From: Ilyonectria destructans
Lineage: Eukaryota > Ascomycota > Sordariomycetes > Hypocreales > Nectriaceae
Reading direction: 5' to 3'
Length of the DNA: 64,000 nucleotides
Assembly: GCA_020740775.1 (NCBI GenBank)
Contig: JAHEWK010000011.1
Span: forward strand, 1,798,001 to 1,862,000
Shown: one piece after another, positions 33,621 to 45,500 of the stretch
Position numbering within the stretch: position 1 is the first letter of the stretch
How the letters are laid out: each line of letters opens with the position of its first letter
The notes under the pieces: model-generated
Database searches by the model: none
Seen by the model: only the letters and a program-made list of their open reading frames with translations
What the model was told of the DNA's origin: nothing
Made by a program: the position numbers and the translations under genes

Positions 33621-34694
33621 GCGGTCTTAACAGGGGTGATGCTGGCTTTCAAAACGAGCATCTTGAGTGTTCTGCTTGTTGGAGTTGGAACGGGATGTGA
33701 CATGTACATGTATCAAGACTTACCGTATGAAACAAATCCTCTACGAAACAAATCCGTGACTTGTTCAGAAGTCAAAGTTTCCAGGCATGCAAGACGAGAC
33801 ACTATACTTCAACCTCTCCACACGGGGCGGCTCTTGTTACAGAAAATATTCTGCCCCGAGTCTGCTGTGCTTCACATCATCACCATCTCCAGTCTGAGAC
33901 ACTAAACTCTGCCGTACAGGCATATCTCGGGCTCTACTCCGCCACTGCCAGACTAGTCAGGGCGGACCTCGTCGGTGCCCCCGGATCAATCGCATGACTC
34001 CATCCCCACAATCCCCAGATCGGACGGGACCGAGCGCCCCACCTTAGGCCAGAAATACGTCACAACTGCGGGCCTCGATCATCATGTGAGATTGTCATGT
34101 GAATATGACAAGAGGGGTCCTCAGGCTCCTGGATTACCCACGCAATGATTGTGTTAGTCACAGTTAATGAAGATAATGATCGAAATCATGTCCTGTATTG
34201 CCCGAGTCTACTCAATCCAAAGTTCACTTTCCAAACCAGACATGAAACGCTTCCGCGCCTATGTCACCCATCCAAATGCTGTATGGATCCTCAGAAACCA
34301 AATGAAGAAATCAAAACACCAGTAAAGTATGAAGCAAAACTCGAAAGCGGGTTCCCAAAAACCCTAAACCCTAAGATGCAATCCAGGACATGCAAAGTTG
34401 GTCCTATAACGCCGTGCAAAAGCAAAAAACGACTGTCCGGTCCGGCCGTGAGACTCGAGGGTCTCAATCGTAAACACGCTGTGAGGCCGTAATCCGTGTA
34501 GTTGGGGATGAAAGAGAGAACTCCACATCCCGAGGCGCAAAAGCAGGTTTCGTGTGAATCGCTCCTGTCACGCCGTGGGGGGTATATATCATGAGTGTGT
34601 AGTTGTTCGGGGGGTTGTGTCGTGGAGTTGGGTTTTGTCGTAAATTCGGATGTAAAGCAGGGTAATGTCGGGTCCTCACGCAGACAGCCATTGT
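33621..34694. other. Convergent intergenic region
   Basis: 3' flanks of the hydratase gene (plus) and the following minus-strand gene. Short open frames only; nothing else recognised. Confidence 0.5.
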
Positions 34695-36098
34695 CTATCG
34701 TCGTCCCATCTTCAGTAACCGAGTTCTGAACCAAAGAACAAAGGCCGTCCATGCCCCATTGGTTTTTCGCTTGGCTGTGTTGTTCCTGCGGGTAGACTCA
34801 AAATGCACTTGTTCGGTTCTGGCCCGCGGCGACGAGGCTGTGGGCACAGAATGATAGCCTCGGCTCTCAAAGGCGACCTTCTCGTTGTCGCCCAGTCCGG
34901 TGGCGGTATTCTTCCTCGATACTGACGGCCGAATATCGCTTTGGCTTGAGGTTCGATCGCAGGAGATGCGGGAACCACCAAAACTAGTCTTGCGACCGTG
35001 CGAGTAAGATTTGGCCAGTCGATGGGCCCCCTTGCTCTCGGCACGCTCTTGCTTACGAATCTGCTCGCGGGCGTACTTCTCCTCTTTGGCCCTTTCTTTC
35101 TCTTCAAACTTGCGTCGGGCCTCGCGGACGTGGTCCTGACGCGAGGCAGTGTCGACCTCGCTTCGGGAACGGAGGCGGAACCCATTCACATCAAGAGATG
35201 TGCGTAGAGGTGACATGGCAGAAGCAGAGGAGGTACCGGTCATCATTTGTGGAGAGATAAAGGACGCGGGCGGGCTAGCGCTCGAAGCAGAGTCAAGGGC
35301 TGTCGTAGAGGCAGTGTGCAAGTGGAGGTCGGAGCGGCTCTTGGTTACGATGCGGTGAGTTCTCCGTGCGGCGGCCATTGAATTGGGATGGGGGTTTGGG
35401 GTAGCACGCAGTGACTGGTTGACGTCGGACAAAGAGCTGGTGCGCTGGCTGGCGAGCGAAGGCCGCCGGGGTTGGGAGCTGGAGTGCGGCAGGGGAAATG
35501 AGCGAGCCGTTTGGTGGACTTGGGGCTCAATGTCGTCGTCGTCCTCGGTGATGGTCGGGGAGTAGTCGCGAGGAGCCGTTGGGTTGTCGAGCGAGGCGAG
35601 CGAGTTGGCGTAGGACAGGGGCGGCGTCGATGCTCGAGGCGTCTGCTGAAAAGGATGTACGAAGGAGCCGTTGCGGCCGCTTGTGGAGGTGGCAACAGAT
35701 ATGTGCGAAGTGCCGCTGGTGGAGCGGGTGTGCGAGTACTTGTTGGAGCGGGTGCCGCCGCTGCTAACATCGGTAGCCGAGAGGGAGAAGCTCACATCAC
35801 GAACAGGTCGGGAAATATGGCCAGCTGCTATTGTCGAAGTTGGCGTATACGAGGCTCCATACGGTGCGCCCGCGGAGTCTTCGTCTCCACCAGGGCTGTA
35901 CGAGGAACCAAACCGAGCCTGCTCATCCCAACTGCGGTCAAGGTCGAGGGAGTTCTTCTCCGAGTGCGAGTGCGACTGCAGCTTCTTGAGGATGGGCTTG
36001 ACAGCCTGGCGGCTGCGAGCCTTTGTGATTTTAGCATGGCCGTGGAGGGGGCCATGGAGGTGGCTGGTGGAGTGAGAGGAGAACGAGGCCATTGCCAT
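34695..36098 (-). CDS. Conserved-looking disordered basic protein, function unknown
   Basis: Single open frame of 467 residues. It is dominated by Ser, Thr, Pro, His and Arg and is predicted by eye to be disordered. The exception is a charged helical segment at about 325-350 (A-R-R-K-F-E-E-K-E-R-A-K-E-E-K), likely a coiled coil or single alpha helix, and a short hydrophobic end (A-W-T-A-F-V-L-W-F-R-T-R-L-L-K-M) that could be an amphipathic membrane-binding helix. Early residues include H-A-K-I-T-K-A-R-S-R-Q-A-V-K. Many S-P and R-x-x-S sites suggest phosphorylation. Two Met codons (first and third) are near the start; the first was chosen. The length of the frame on the minus strand, together with the orderly composition, favours a real gene. 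I do not recognise the family. Confidence 0.72.
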   Translation of the reverse strand: MAMASFSSHSTSHLHGPLHGHAKITKARSRQAVKPILKKLQSHSHSEKNSLDLDRSWDEQARFGSSYSPGGDEDSAGAPYGASYTPTSTIAAGHISRPVRDVSFSLSATDVSSGGTRSNKYSHTRSTSGTSHISVATSTSGRNGSFVHPFQQTPRASTPPLSYANSLASLDNPTAPRDYSPTITEDDDDIEPQVHQTARSFPLPHSSSQPRRPSLASQRTSSLSDVNQSLRATPNPHPNSMAAARRTHRIVTKSRSDLHLHTASTTALDSASSASPPASFISPQMMTGTSSASAMSPLRTSLDVNGFRLRSRSEVDTASRQDHVREARRKFEEKERAKEEKYAREQIRKQERAESKGAHRLAKSYSHGRKTSFGGSRISCDRTSSQSDIRPSVSRKNTATGLGDNEKVAFESRGYHSVPTASSPRARTEQVHFESTRRNNTAKRKTNGAWTAFVLWFRTRLLKMGRR

Positions 36099-39000
36099 GG
36101 CAGGCGGGCCTTCTCGGGGGATACGGGAGGGGGGAAGACGAATCAGTCAAAGCCCCAAAGACCCGTGCGGTAGAATGCGAGAGACGGCGAACAGGCCGAG
36201 TGAAGACGGAGTAGACGGAGTCGCGCGGGGTTTGTTGAGTCCGATGTTGATGTCGCCGTTGCACGGAGACAGCGATTGAAGATCCCAAGGATCCCCAGCC
36301 CGCTCAGAGCAACAGGGCGCTGGCGGGTTGCACGAGAGACATTGGCGAAATGGGTGCAGTTGGCGACACAAACAAAAGCGCAGTTCGGTGCTGCACAGGC
36401 TGACGAAATGCAGATCAGGGACGGATGGACGGGTATTTGGCGATCGGGAGGGGCGGGATTGAGCGAGGTTGGCGAGGGGAGAGGGGAAATGAGAGATCGG
36501 GATAGACAGAGACCAGGAGAGTCGGACGAGACGCAAATAGGGGTCAGATGAGAGAGGATGGGAGGGGAAATAGAAAAGAGGAAGAGGAATGAGGTCCAGA
36601 GAGGATTACGACGGCCTCTGCGGCGGAGCGGTGTTGGCGTTGGCCTATGTGGCGGCGATGCAGACACCAAGAGAGAGGGACAAGGCAGGACAGGACAGGA
36701 CGGGACAGGTCAGGACGGGATGAGAGGACGACGACGACTGGACCAGAGAGGGACCCGGGAAAGGCGACGGCGACGGCGACAGGAGTTAGCCTGGGGCCGG
36801 GCAGGACGGACAGGACGGAGCCACGAGAAAGCAGCCAATGTGAAGACGTTCTAGACCAGATTCAGCCTCATTGTGTGCATGGGCACGTGGGGTTTGGTGG
36901 AGGAGACGGAGCAGAGGGCGCAGGGATTGGGCGAAAGGCGGTCTCGTCGGTCTGTGGATAGCTGCGCGCAGGCCAGTGTCGGTGACGGTGATGGACGGTC
37001 TGGCGAAGTCGGTGACGATAACGGTCGCGGGGTAAATAGTAAATGGTAGATGGCGACAAAAAAGCGGTCCTTGTTTGTCTCATGCGACAATGGGGGGGGC
37101 CTCGATATGAGCCCGGGCGGGGAGAGAAGAAAGCAATCAAAAACAATGGATGTGTGCGTGTTGTCTCAGAGCAAAGCAAACACAGACCGTAGTCAGACGG
37201 GACGGAGCAAGAAGACGAAGGATGGAGGAATGGGGGGAATGGGAATGGATGGTTGCGACGGGAAAGTATCGAGGGGGACCCTTGTGAGGTGCCCTGTAGG
37301 TAGAAGTCCCCTGTAGAGTACCCTGTGGGAGTCCCCTGCGCCCACCCAAGAACGAGAATGGAAGCGGCCGCAGATAAGTACTGCACTGTACTTCATACTC
37401 AGCCTGGTACGTAAAAGTCTGCCCCGGGCGATGCAGTGTACCCCGAGAATAAAAAGAAAAGAGGGAAAGGATAAGTTAGGTGAGAGGAGGTGTTGTCTAG
37501 TTCTGATTCAGATGCGCAATGGGCCGTTCTGGAGAAGTCCGGAGACAGAATGGCTGCAATCGTCTCTGACAATCCTGCAGTGCGCATGTACGCAGATAGA
37601 GAGAAAGGTACGGAGCACGAACAGTGTGGACCAGGGGATGCTGACCGGGACTGACCGGAGAGACAGTTTGGGACGGGACATCAAAATCCCGCTGCGTCAC
37701 AGCGCCAACCTGCACCCAGAACACCGTAAGTAATCAGTAATCATGACCCTTTCCCCAGTCCCAAGTACGTACAGCGCACTATGGTATGTACCATGTAGAT
37801 GGATTTCGCCAGCCCGTCAGCGCAAAAAGGCAATTAATCGTCTACCAGAGGTACTCTCGGCTGGCCGGGCGCGACCATCCACGGCCCAGGCCTCGCCCAT
37901 GGCCTCGCCTACGCCCAGGCCCCATGTCGACGCCCAGCGCCCAGCGCCGACAGTGCCGTATCATACACCAAAACGGACAGCCGAGGCCCCTCAAGCAAGC
38001 AGCCAAGACAGAGGGAAATGAACGTCTGCCAACAGACGAAATCATTCCTCCGAACCCGTCCGTTGGCCGCCTGATGATCAACAACTGGAAATCACCGAAC
38101 GGTGACGACGAGGACGACGACGGTGACGACGCCCAGGGCTTGGGCTTTGCGAGTCGGCAAAACCACTCCACCGCCCACATAGCCTCTCGGTCTCTAATTC
38201 TCTCATTTACAACCCCCTAACAGATGATTTCCCTCCTCCTCGCCATAGGCGTCATCGCCACAGCCACCATCTCACCCACACAACCACACACCTTCTCCGC
38301 GTTCGTCGCTCGCTTCATCGGGCCGTTTGGTCATGGAGGGGGTCACTGCGTGTCCCAGGCACCCGGATAAGCCCAACACCACAGCCCGGACTAGGTAGCC
38401 GTAGATACTCAAACTGTATCAAGTATAAACCTGTCGCATGCCATGGTGCCATCGGGCGCAATCCACTGTCACCATATCCATCCCGAGTCCGGCGATGGAT
38501 GTTGATTTCCCCATCGCCCACGGCAACCCGACAACTCTCGTGCTGCTTGCGGGTTTCCATCTCGATCGGCCAGGCTCAGACCATGAATTGGACGGGACAA
38601 GGATAAGGACATGACATGGACATGGGCTTGGCATGTCGCCTCCCCAGACCCTGGCCGCTTCTGCTCTCCACCTTGACAGGGGCCGCCTTGTTGTCCCAAT
38701 CGCTGGCCTTGTTCCCCTCACTGACTCTCGGCACCAAGTATTCCCTTCTCTCTTACTTGGTCTCGACCCAGCCCGGGCTGCTTTGGCCCTGGGCCCAGAC
38801 GCCGATCATCCGCCTCAGCTCCGAATCTGACCCAACTCCAAAGACTAGAAACGCAGGATAGCACCCGCCGTTGGAACTGGCGAGAGGTCCAGGTGCGCAA
38901 GGCTCAGCCTTTAGCATTACGCCAGGACCCTGAGGCGCAGGAGCATCGCCCTCTTCACGTTAGCTTTACCTGCTTGCTCGACCATGTCGAAATGGGGAAC

Positions 39001-39500
39001 GTGGCGGGGAAGCGGGCGGGTAAAAGCATGCGCCTGTATCTGTACCAAGTGACTGGATGTGATGCGCGCGAAGCAGCTGTGTACATATGGGCAAATGCAG
39101 CTCAGTGCATCTGAGTGAACGAGTGAGTGGTGGCTTGTGTGGTGACAACGGAAGCCCTGCGGCGCACCCCGGAGGAGCTGAGAAACGCCAACAGCCAGCT
39201 GAGAATCCGGCGTGCAAGACAAGGCGATATCTTCCACTAGCCTATGACCCTTCCTCACCTCTCAATCGTCTTGTCTCATTCCGTCGTCGTCGGCCGCTTC
39301 CCGGACAAAACACCCCACGCCCATAATGCACTCTCTCCCGCACTGGATGCGGTACCCCGCCCTATCAGACACCTCAGACATTACTTACCCCATCTTATCG
39401 AGACCTCCGGAGAACGTGTAACTACACACCCGCACTCTCGATACAGCAGACATTTCCTCGGAAAAGGAAGTCGCATATGATCGATGAATTCAACTTCAAG
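36099..39500. other. Long upstream region of the disordered-protein gene
   Basis: Start of a 12.6-kb gene-free interval. The first 1.3 kb is purine-rich on the plus strand (pyrimidine-rich on the coding strand of the minus gene), as expected of a long promoter or 5' leader. It carries a GGACA-type degenerate pentamer array at about 36680-36720. Overlapping open frames here are low-complexity and not protein-like. Confidence 0.45.
36680..36720 (+). repeat. Degenerate GGACA pentanucleotide array
   Basis: About seven imperfect units of AGGAC/GGACA (GGCAGGACAGGACAGGACGG and following) lie in the upstream region of the disordered-protein gene. A simple-sequence tract, likely variable among isolates. 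Confidence 0.7.
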
Positions 39501-42500
39501 CTGCAATTCAGAATGCAGATGGCGATAGAAAATTCGGCCTAGTAGTTCGGGTTAATGGTTAGAAGTAGAGGGAGCAGGTGTTGTATACGGGTAAGGATAG
39601 GGCTTCGGTTTAAGGCTCGGATTATCAAATAGAATATGGACTGGAAAAGCATTTTGCGGTCAGTACGTTTTATGTTTACTTATTCGAGACCAAGGAATAG
39701 AATCGCCCAGTGCACATGACTTCCAGCCTTGGCAGAGGTACAGGACTGACTCGAGGCGGGGGGTGATCAATCAAGCAAAAACAAATCTGCCACCCGGGAC
39801 AGGCGTTCTCTCATCTCTCACTCAAACCCCGCATCATCCATCAGAAACACCCGCAAGGAGGATGATCGTCAGTACTACAAGTGGTAAAGCACGTAAAGCA
39901 TGTACATGACCCGTCAGTAATATCCATCAGTCACGACTAACGTGGCCGCCGAGACTATCAACCCAAGCAGCCAGTGGCTCCTCTGTACCCCTCTCTTCCC
40001 GGAAGGGCGGTCCTAGAGCGGGCGGTTTTTGATTGGCATTGCCCTTTGTCCACCCCGACAAACGCCCGCACAGCCAGACGTCTCTCCTGTCGTCGCTTCT
40101 GTGCCCTTGTCCCTCTTCCCGTGGCTGGTTCCTCGTTTTCTCGTCTAGCAATATGTGGTTCTGCTTCGACCCCAGTGGATGCGGGTGAACCAACAGCGGA
40201 ACGCGATGCGCTACACCCGCTGCAGCCATGACTGGCTCCAAATTCATGGCTGGCATTCCCGGTACCGATTCCCTCGCGCATCGGCACAATCCCTCAATCC
40301 CAACTAGATCACTCCCATATGCCGCAAGAGAGATCCTGTGTGCTGTTGTACATGCCGGGCTTTCCTCCGCCCAGCGCCACCGCGCCCTCGGTGCCGCCGG
40401 GACTTCTAGTTGACCACGGTCCGCCGCAGCCCGTCCCCTCTGCCCCGCCGCCTCACCCCCTCTTTCGAGTGGGCTTCACCCGGAATGATAACGAAACGTG
40501 ATGCTGCTGATGACAGAGAGAGGATACCAGGCGCGGTGTTTTTACGGCCATTGCGTCTTGCCCCAAGAGCCACTGTGCCATTTGATCCACCCCCGTCGTC
40601 ATCTTCTCTCCGCTGAGTTGGGGGTGAGGGTCCTCGGCTCCCCAATATCCGCTGGCGAGAGGGGAGCTTGGCGACCAGTTCTCCATCTCAATTGCACACG
40701 AACTAGCAAACAAGGCCATCGGAGCGGACCTCAGCCTGTCCCCCTGGTCTCCCCGCTCAGTACGGAGTACCAGCTAGAGTGGCGGGAGGTGTGAATCAAC
40801 TCGGCATCCATACTCTGTATCATGGAATCCACTCGCATTCTCTACAGAGTTGGTATTCTCGACGCACGCGACACGGCACAAAGCAGGGCCCTGGCCGAAG
40901 CATTGTCCAGGGATCCCCTTAGCCCTGGGATCCCAATCCCAATCCCAAGAGCCTCATCGGCCATCATCAGGCTTCTGCCAGGTCAATTGAACGCCGCGAA
41001 GCCCCAACTTATACCCGGCCAGTTGCCGTGCTCAGGCTTCATCTCGTACAGGGCTCACCCGCTCTGTTAACGCATTAACGTAGCACTTCGTAGCGAGCGA
41101 AGGCAGAGTGCCGGTATCCCCTGCTCGGAGCCTTCCATGTTCTCCTCCCGGTCGTGATCCACTATCCTGTGCTCCGACTCCGCGAGGCGAGATCAAACCC
41201 CAGGTCCGTGCTGCCGGACGGGAATCCCAAGCCTGTGTTTGTTGACTGATGCCATGTTGTTACTGGTTGCTGAGATATCCAGGTTCCTTCATCCCTTACG
41301 AAACGTCTGTGCCCATTTCCGTCCCCGGGACTAGGCACGGCCTGGCCCGTTCCCTAGCTTCAGCCTCTCTCCGCACCAGGGCTCACCGCCATCCCCCTTC
41401 TCAACACCTCAACTCCGCCGCTTCTCACGACCATCGACTTTTTGCGGTGTACATGTTTCCAATATCAGATAGGCGAATTCAACACATCTCCTTTTCGCAA
41501 GCGATCCGTGATCCACCAGTCATTCCCGCCTGCATTCTGAGACATTTTCAGACCCACGCAATCACCGCCTCAGATAATCGCCATCGAACAACAGTCATTG
41601 TCAGGAGGGAACTTGGCTTGGATTCTGGTGTCGATTTCCCCCCTCGTCTCCGCATTGGGGTATCAAACGATGTTAATGACTCGAGTTCGAATAACACAGT
41701 CCTGCTTGGTCCTTGCAACTGGTTGATCAGCATCAAAGCCCCATTGCTGTATCCGCCTCGGTACCAACCAGATCACCAAATCCAACCCCATCCAGATTTC
41801 GGTTCATATCTGCGCCTTAGGCACCTCATATCCAAGGGCAGTATGGTTTAGTTCTCCTTATCACGGTGTGTCAAATAACATAACTCGACGCGGCATTTCG
41901 GGCACCTCTCCTTAATTGCCACCCTAGAGCCCGGTCGTGATGGGAAACGAGTGACCGACTGGGCATCAACAAACTCGACTTGCGTCTGAGTCGGTGCACC
42001 TTCCAGAGGTTGACACGTCGAGGCTTTGGACTCTTTGGCCCTCCCTAGGGGCTGTGATTTGCCACGTCGCGGTCTTGGTGTGAAGAAGCCCTAAAATGGA
42101 TCAATGGGGGTTCTGCGATAGACAAAGTCTTACGGAAGAGGTTGCGTTGGTCATTGAGTAGGTCACGCTGGCATTTCGAGGTACCATCGGTAGCCTTCCA
42201 GTTGCCAATCCGCAGTACGATTTCGTCACACATTCAGAAACGGAGATGGTCTTGTTGTCTCGTTGTGGTCTTCGAATCTAGAGTTTCTGAAACGAGTCAA
42301 CAACGGCTCCGAGAAGGGTTGGCCCGAGTAGTTGACGGGTCCAGGATACGTGCAAGCTCTCGTACCCCGGCATGCAAGCTGTTGCTTAGGTGGGGCTTTG
42401 CGTTAAACTGCGTGGGTTTATTCCTAGAGGTTGAAACAAGCCGTAGGGTGTGCAGTAAGCATGAGATGATGCCTTCGATGGACGACGATGGGTTCACCGG

Positions 42501-45500
42501 CGCTGCGTAGTGGCCAGCAAGCTATGACGAATCACAAAATATGAACACGGGGTTTCCTTGGTTGATCCACGTCAACCATCCATCCCACTTTGCCGCTGGA
42601 CTGCGTCTCGCGCTCCTCGTAAATGGATGCGCCATGCCCTGTGTCCCCATATCTAGCTGCAGATGGTCGAGTTTTAGCGCCAGGCACATTGAGTTTAGTT
42701 CATCTGATCCTGTCCAGGAGTGTCCGACCCGTGGCAAGTGCTTTGAAGCTGCGAAACATGTTCTGCCGACTACTCCGGCGGCACCTCGTGCATCCCCGGG
42801 CCTCCTCTCGACCCGCCTCTCCACACGGCTCCTCAAACTAAGGGCTTGGTACTGTTGCACCCTGCGTATGTATGACGACAGGATCAGGGGGGTTAGTCTG
42901 GTGCAATGTAGGAAAGAGGCGCAACCCACTCCATCGATTTGTATTTCGTTGAGCCACGTTTCCATTTCCAACGACTTGGAGCCGAGGCAAGCCATCGGCC
43001 TTAACGCAAATGCAAAGCCTAGCTTGATGCAAGTTTGAGCAGGGACATTGGGGGGATGTGAGTTGATGTTCTCTCAACTGGGATATTGTTTGATAGGTGG
43101 AAAGCTAATACCGAAAATTGAATCGTGGATGGAAAGGTCGCATGCAAGAAATCGGATCGAAAGGAACTATGAGTATTGATAATCACGCATGTGACTCAAA
43201 GCCGAGCCATCGCGATCACTAAACGAGACTCTTACCAGGCTCATGAACAATGTGTGATGTTTTCCATGACTCCCCGATGATCCGAGAAACTCACAAATCT
43301 AGTAGCACAGGGATAGCAAGCTTGAATAATACAAACAGCTTGTGTTTGATATGATTGTAGGGACATGAGCAAACCTATCAGTCGTTATATATGAGGGCTT
43401 TTAAAGAAAGTTCTGGAGCACATGACCGTAAGAGATGCCATGGGCGTGGGACAATCCCAACAGGGTGCCAGCCAGCCACGGATGCATGGGTATATTACCT
43501 CTTGATAAGGACTTGAGACTGCCATGGGTGTAACGTAGCGGTACAGATCCCACCGATTTAGCCAAGTCGAGATGTGATTAAGCGTCCATGGCCACAGGTT
43601 GCATGGGATTGTCCCAGCGTGGTAGCAATTGCTCGTAACTGTCGGTATCTGGATCATACGTGAACCTCTACGTAATGCTCTGTCGACTTGTGTGAATGAG
43701 GTGACACTCGGCATTTCCAAGGGCAATCTTGCTCGAAGATTCCCATGTGGTTGGGGAAAGAGCTGCAGAGCGCAATATCTACCGACTGAGTTATGCGTTA
43801 TTCAACAACGACACGTGTGAATGCTCGTCATTATCAAGAGACACTGGTAAGTGCCCATGATTCTAATGTCATGGATAATACGAATGATGTGATCATGTCT
43901 ATCGATACCCTGGGCTGTGCGATTATAGGACGAGACTACTCGAGTTGTTAATGGACGATCAAAATAGGCAAGCAAGCAATAGACGAACCAGATGCTGGTT
44001 GCGATATAGGAATTGCATACCATCCATTGGCAGTCAACCTCGACGTCGTTTTAGTAGATGCCCCGTGCTCCCCCGTCCGTGTGCCCCCCCCTGCGTAGTC
44101 GATCAGCTTGGCCACAGAGCAAAGCTAGGGCTATCCTGGCTCCTCCACAATATTCGTTCCCTTTTCGCGCACTAGTAAAATAACGGTCATTAGATCTGTT
44201 CCGATCCTTCTTCGCTACATCGGAGCTGGGATCGCCCAGGCTTGGGCGTCGCATGCCACCATCGTCTAGGCAAAAGAGGCTGAGAAGCTTTTTTAAAGTG
44301 TTTGTGTAGCTGGAATTTGGCGCAAGGATGAACACCACCTGACAGTTAAAGGCTCTCACCAGCAGCGTAATGATAAACATGTGTGAAAGCATCCTTAAAA
44401 AAGGTCAACACTCCCTCTCTGGTTGCCCCATACATGGGAGGGGCAAATTGACACCATGGTGAGGAGAATGGGCGGGTCAAAGTGCAGGTGGGGATCAATA
44501 ATTCAGGTTGATGGGCAGGCTTTGCAGACGCAGACCATGTGCTGTCAAACGATCAAAGCCCCAATCCACAGGCCATCAAATTGGTTCCGTTGTTGGGCTT
44601 CGTCTGTCCATGCCCTCGTTGGATCTTCTTCAGAGTGCTATTGAGTGGCGACATAGTAATCAGAAAGTATGGGATGGATTCTCTCGATGGTGATCCAAGC
44701 GTCATGTCAAGAGTGGGCGAGATCTCTACTGGTTGTTGCGTTGCAATGAAGATTTGATGTGGCCTCGCACTAACCAACCAGGTCCACATGGCCGATGCCA
44801 TTAAACCTGGAGTTGATAGGCATTGCCCAAACGGTCGAGCTGCGTCGCGCCGCGCTGGTGCTCACTTGGCTACGGGCCAACAAGTGTTGGCTGATAGTGA
44901 TCGCGGGATCCTGACAGGGCGTGCGTATTTCGTACTCTGGAGGCAATTGCCCACCAAGTTGTAGCGCACGCGCCAGGGCCAGCTTGTCTAGATCGGATCC
45001 GGCAAGGGCTCGGGATCTGGCGACTTTGGTGACGACGTCGGCGGAGCAACAATTGGCAGCAATTGTTAGCTGCTGACGGTGGAGACGGGCACCGCAAGGA
45101 CAGGATGGGGAGCAAGTGGCCCGTTTCGTTGACGATCAAGGAAGGTAGGGTTTGCGGCTGCTACTGGAGTTAGGTCGCTCGCAACCAACTGGAGCAGGTG
45201 ATGACTGACATGCCACTAAGAGAGGGACCCGTCGCTATCGATTTCGCACAGGTGTGTCAATGGTCCGTTGGTGAGACATTTCTATAGGACGGTGCGGCGC
45301 CTCTTTCTCGGCGCGAGCGCTTCAGGCTGGGTGGTGCCCATGATGAAATGGCGCTGACTCTGATGGACCGAGGCCAAGGCTGGTGGCACCGCCGTCGCTG
45401 TCGTACATGACACTACATAACGGCCCTGTCGCTGAGATGCAAGACGCCACTGAGCAGCACGACGATGGCGATGTGGGTTCCACGTCCAGTTGGCGCTGGA

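Noticed and set aside
41249..41851. 200-codon plus-strand frame
   Set aside because: Composition is unlike a folded protein (His/Arg/Pro/Ser mix with no pattern), no Kozak-like context and no introns; kept as noncoding.
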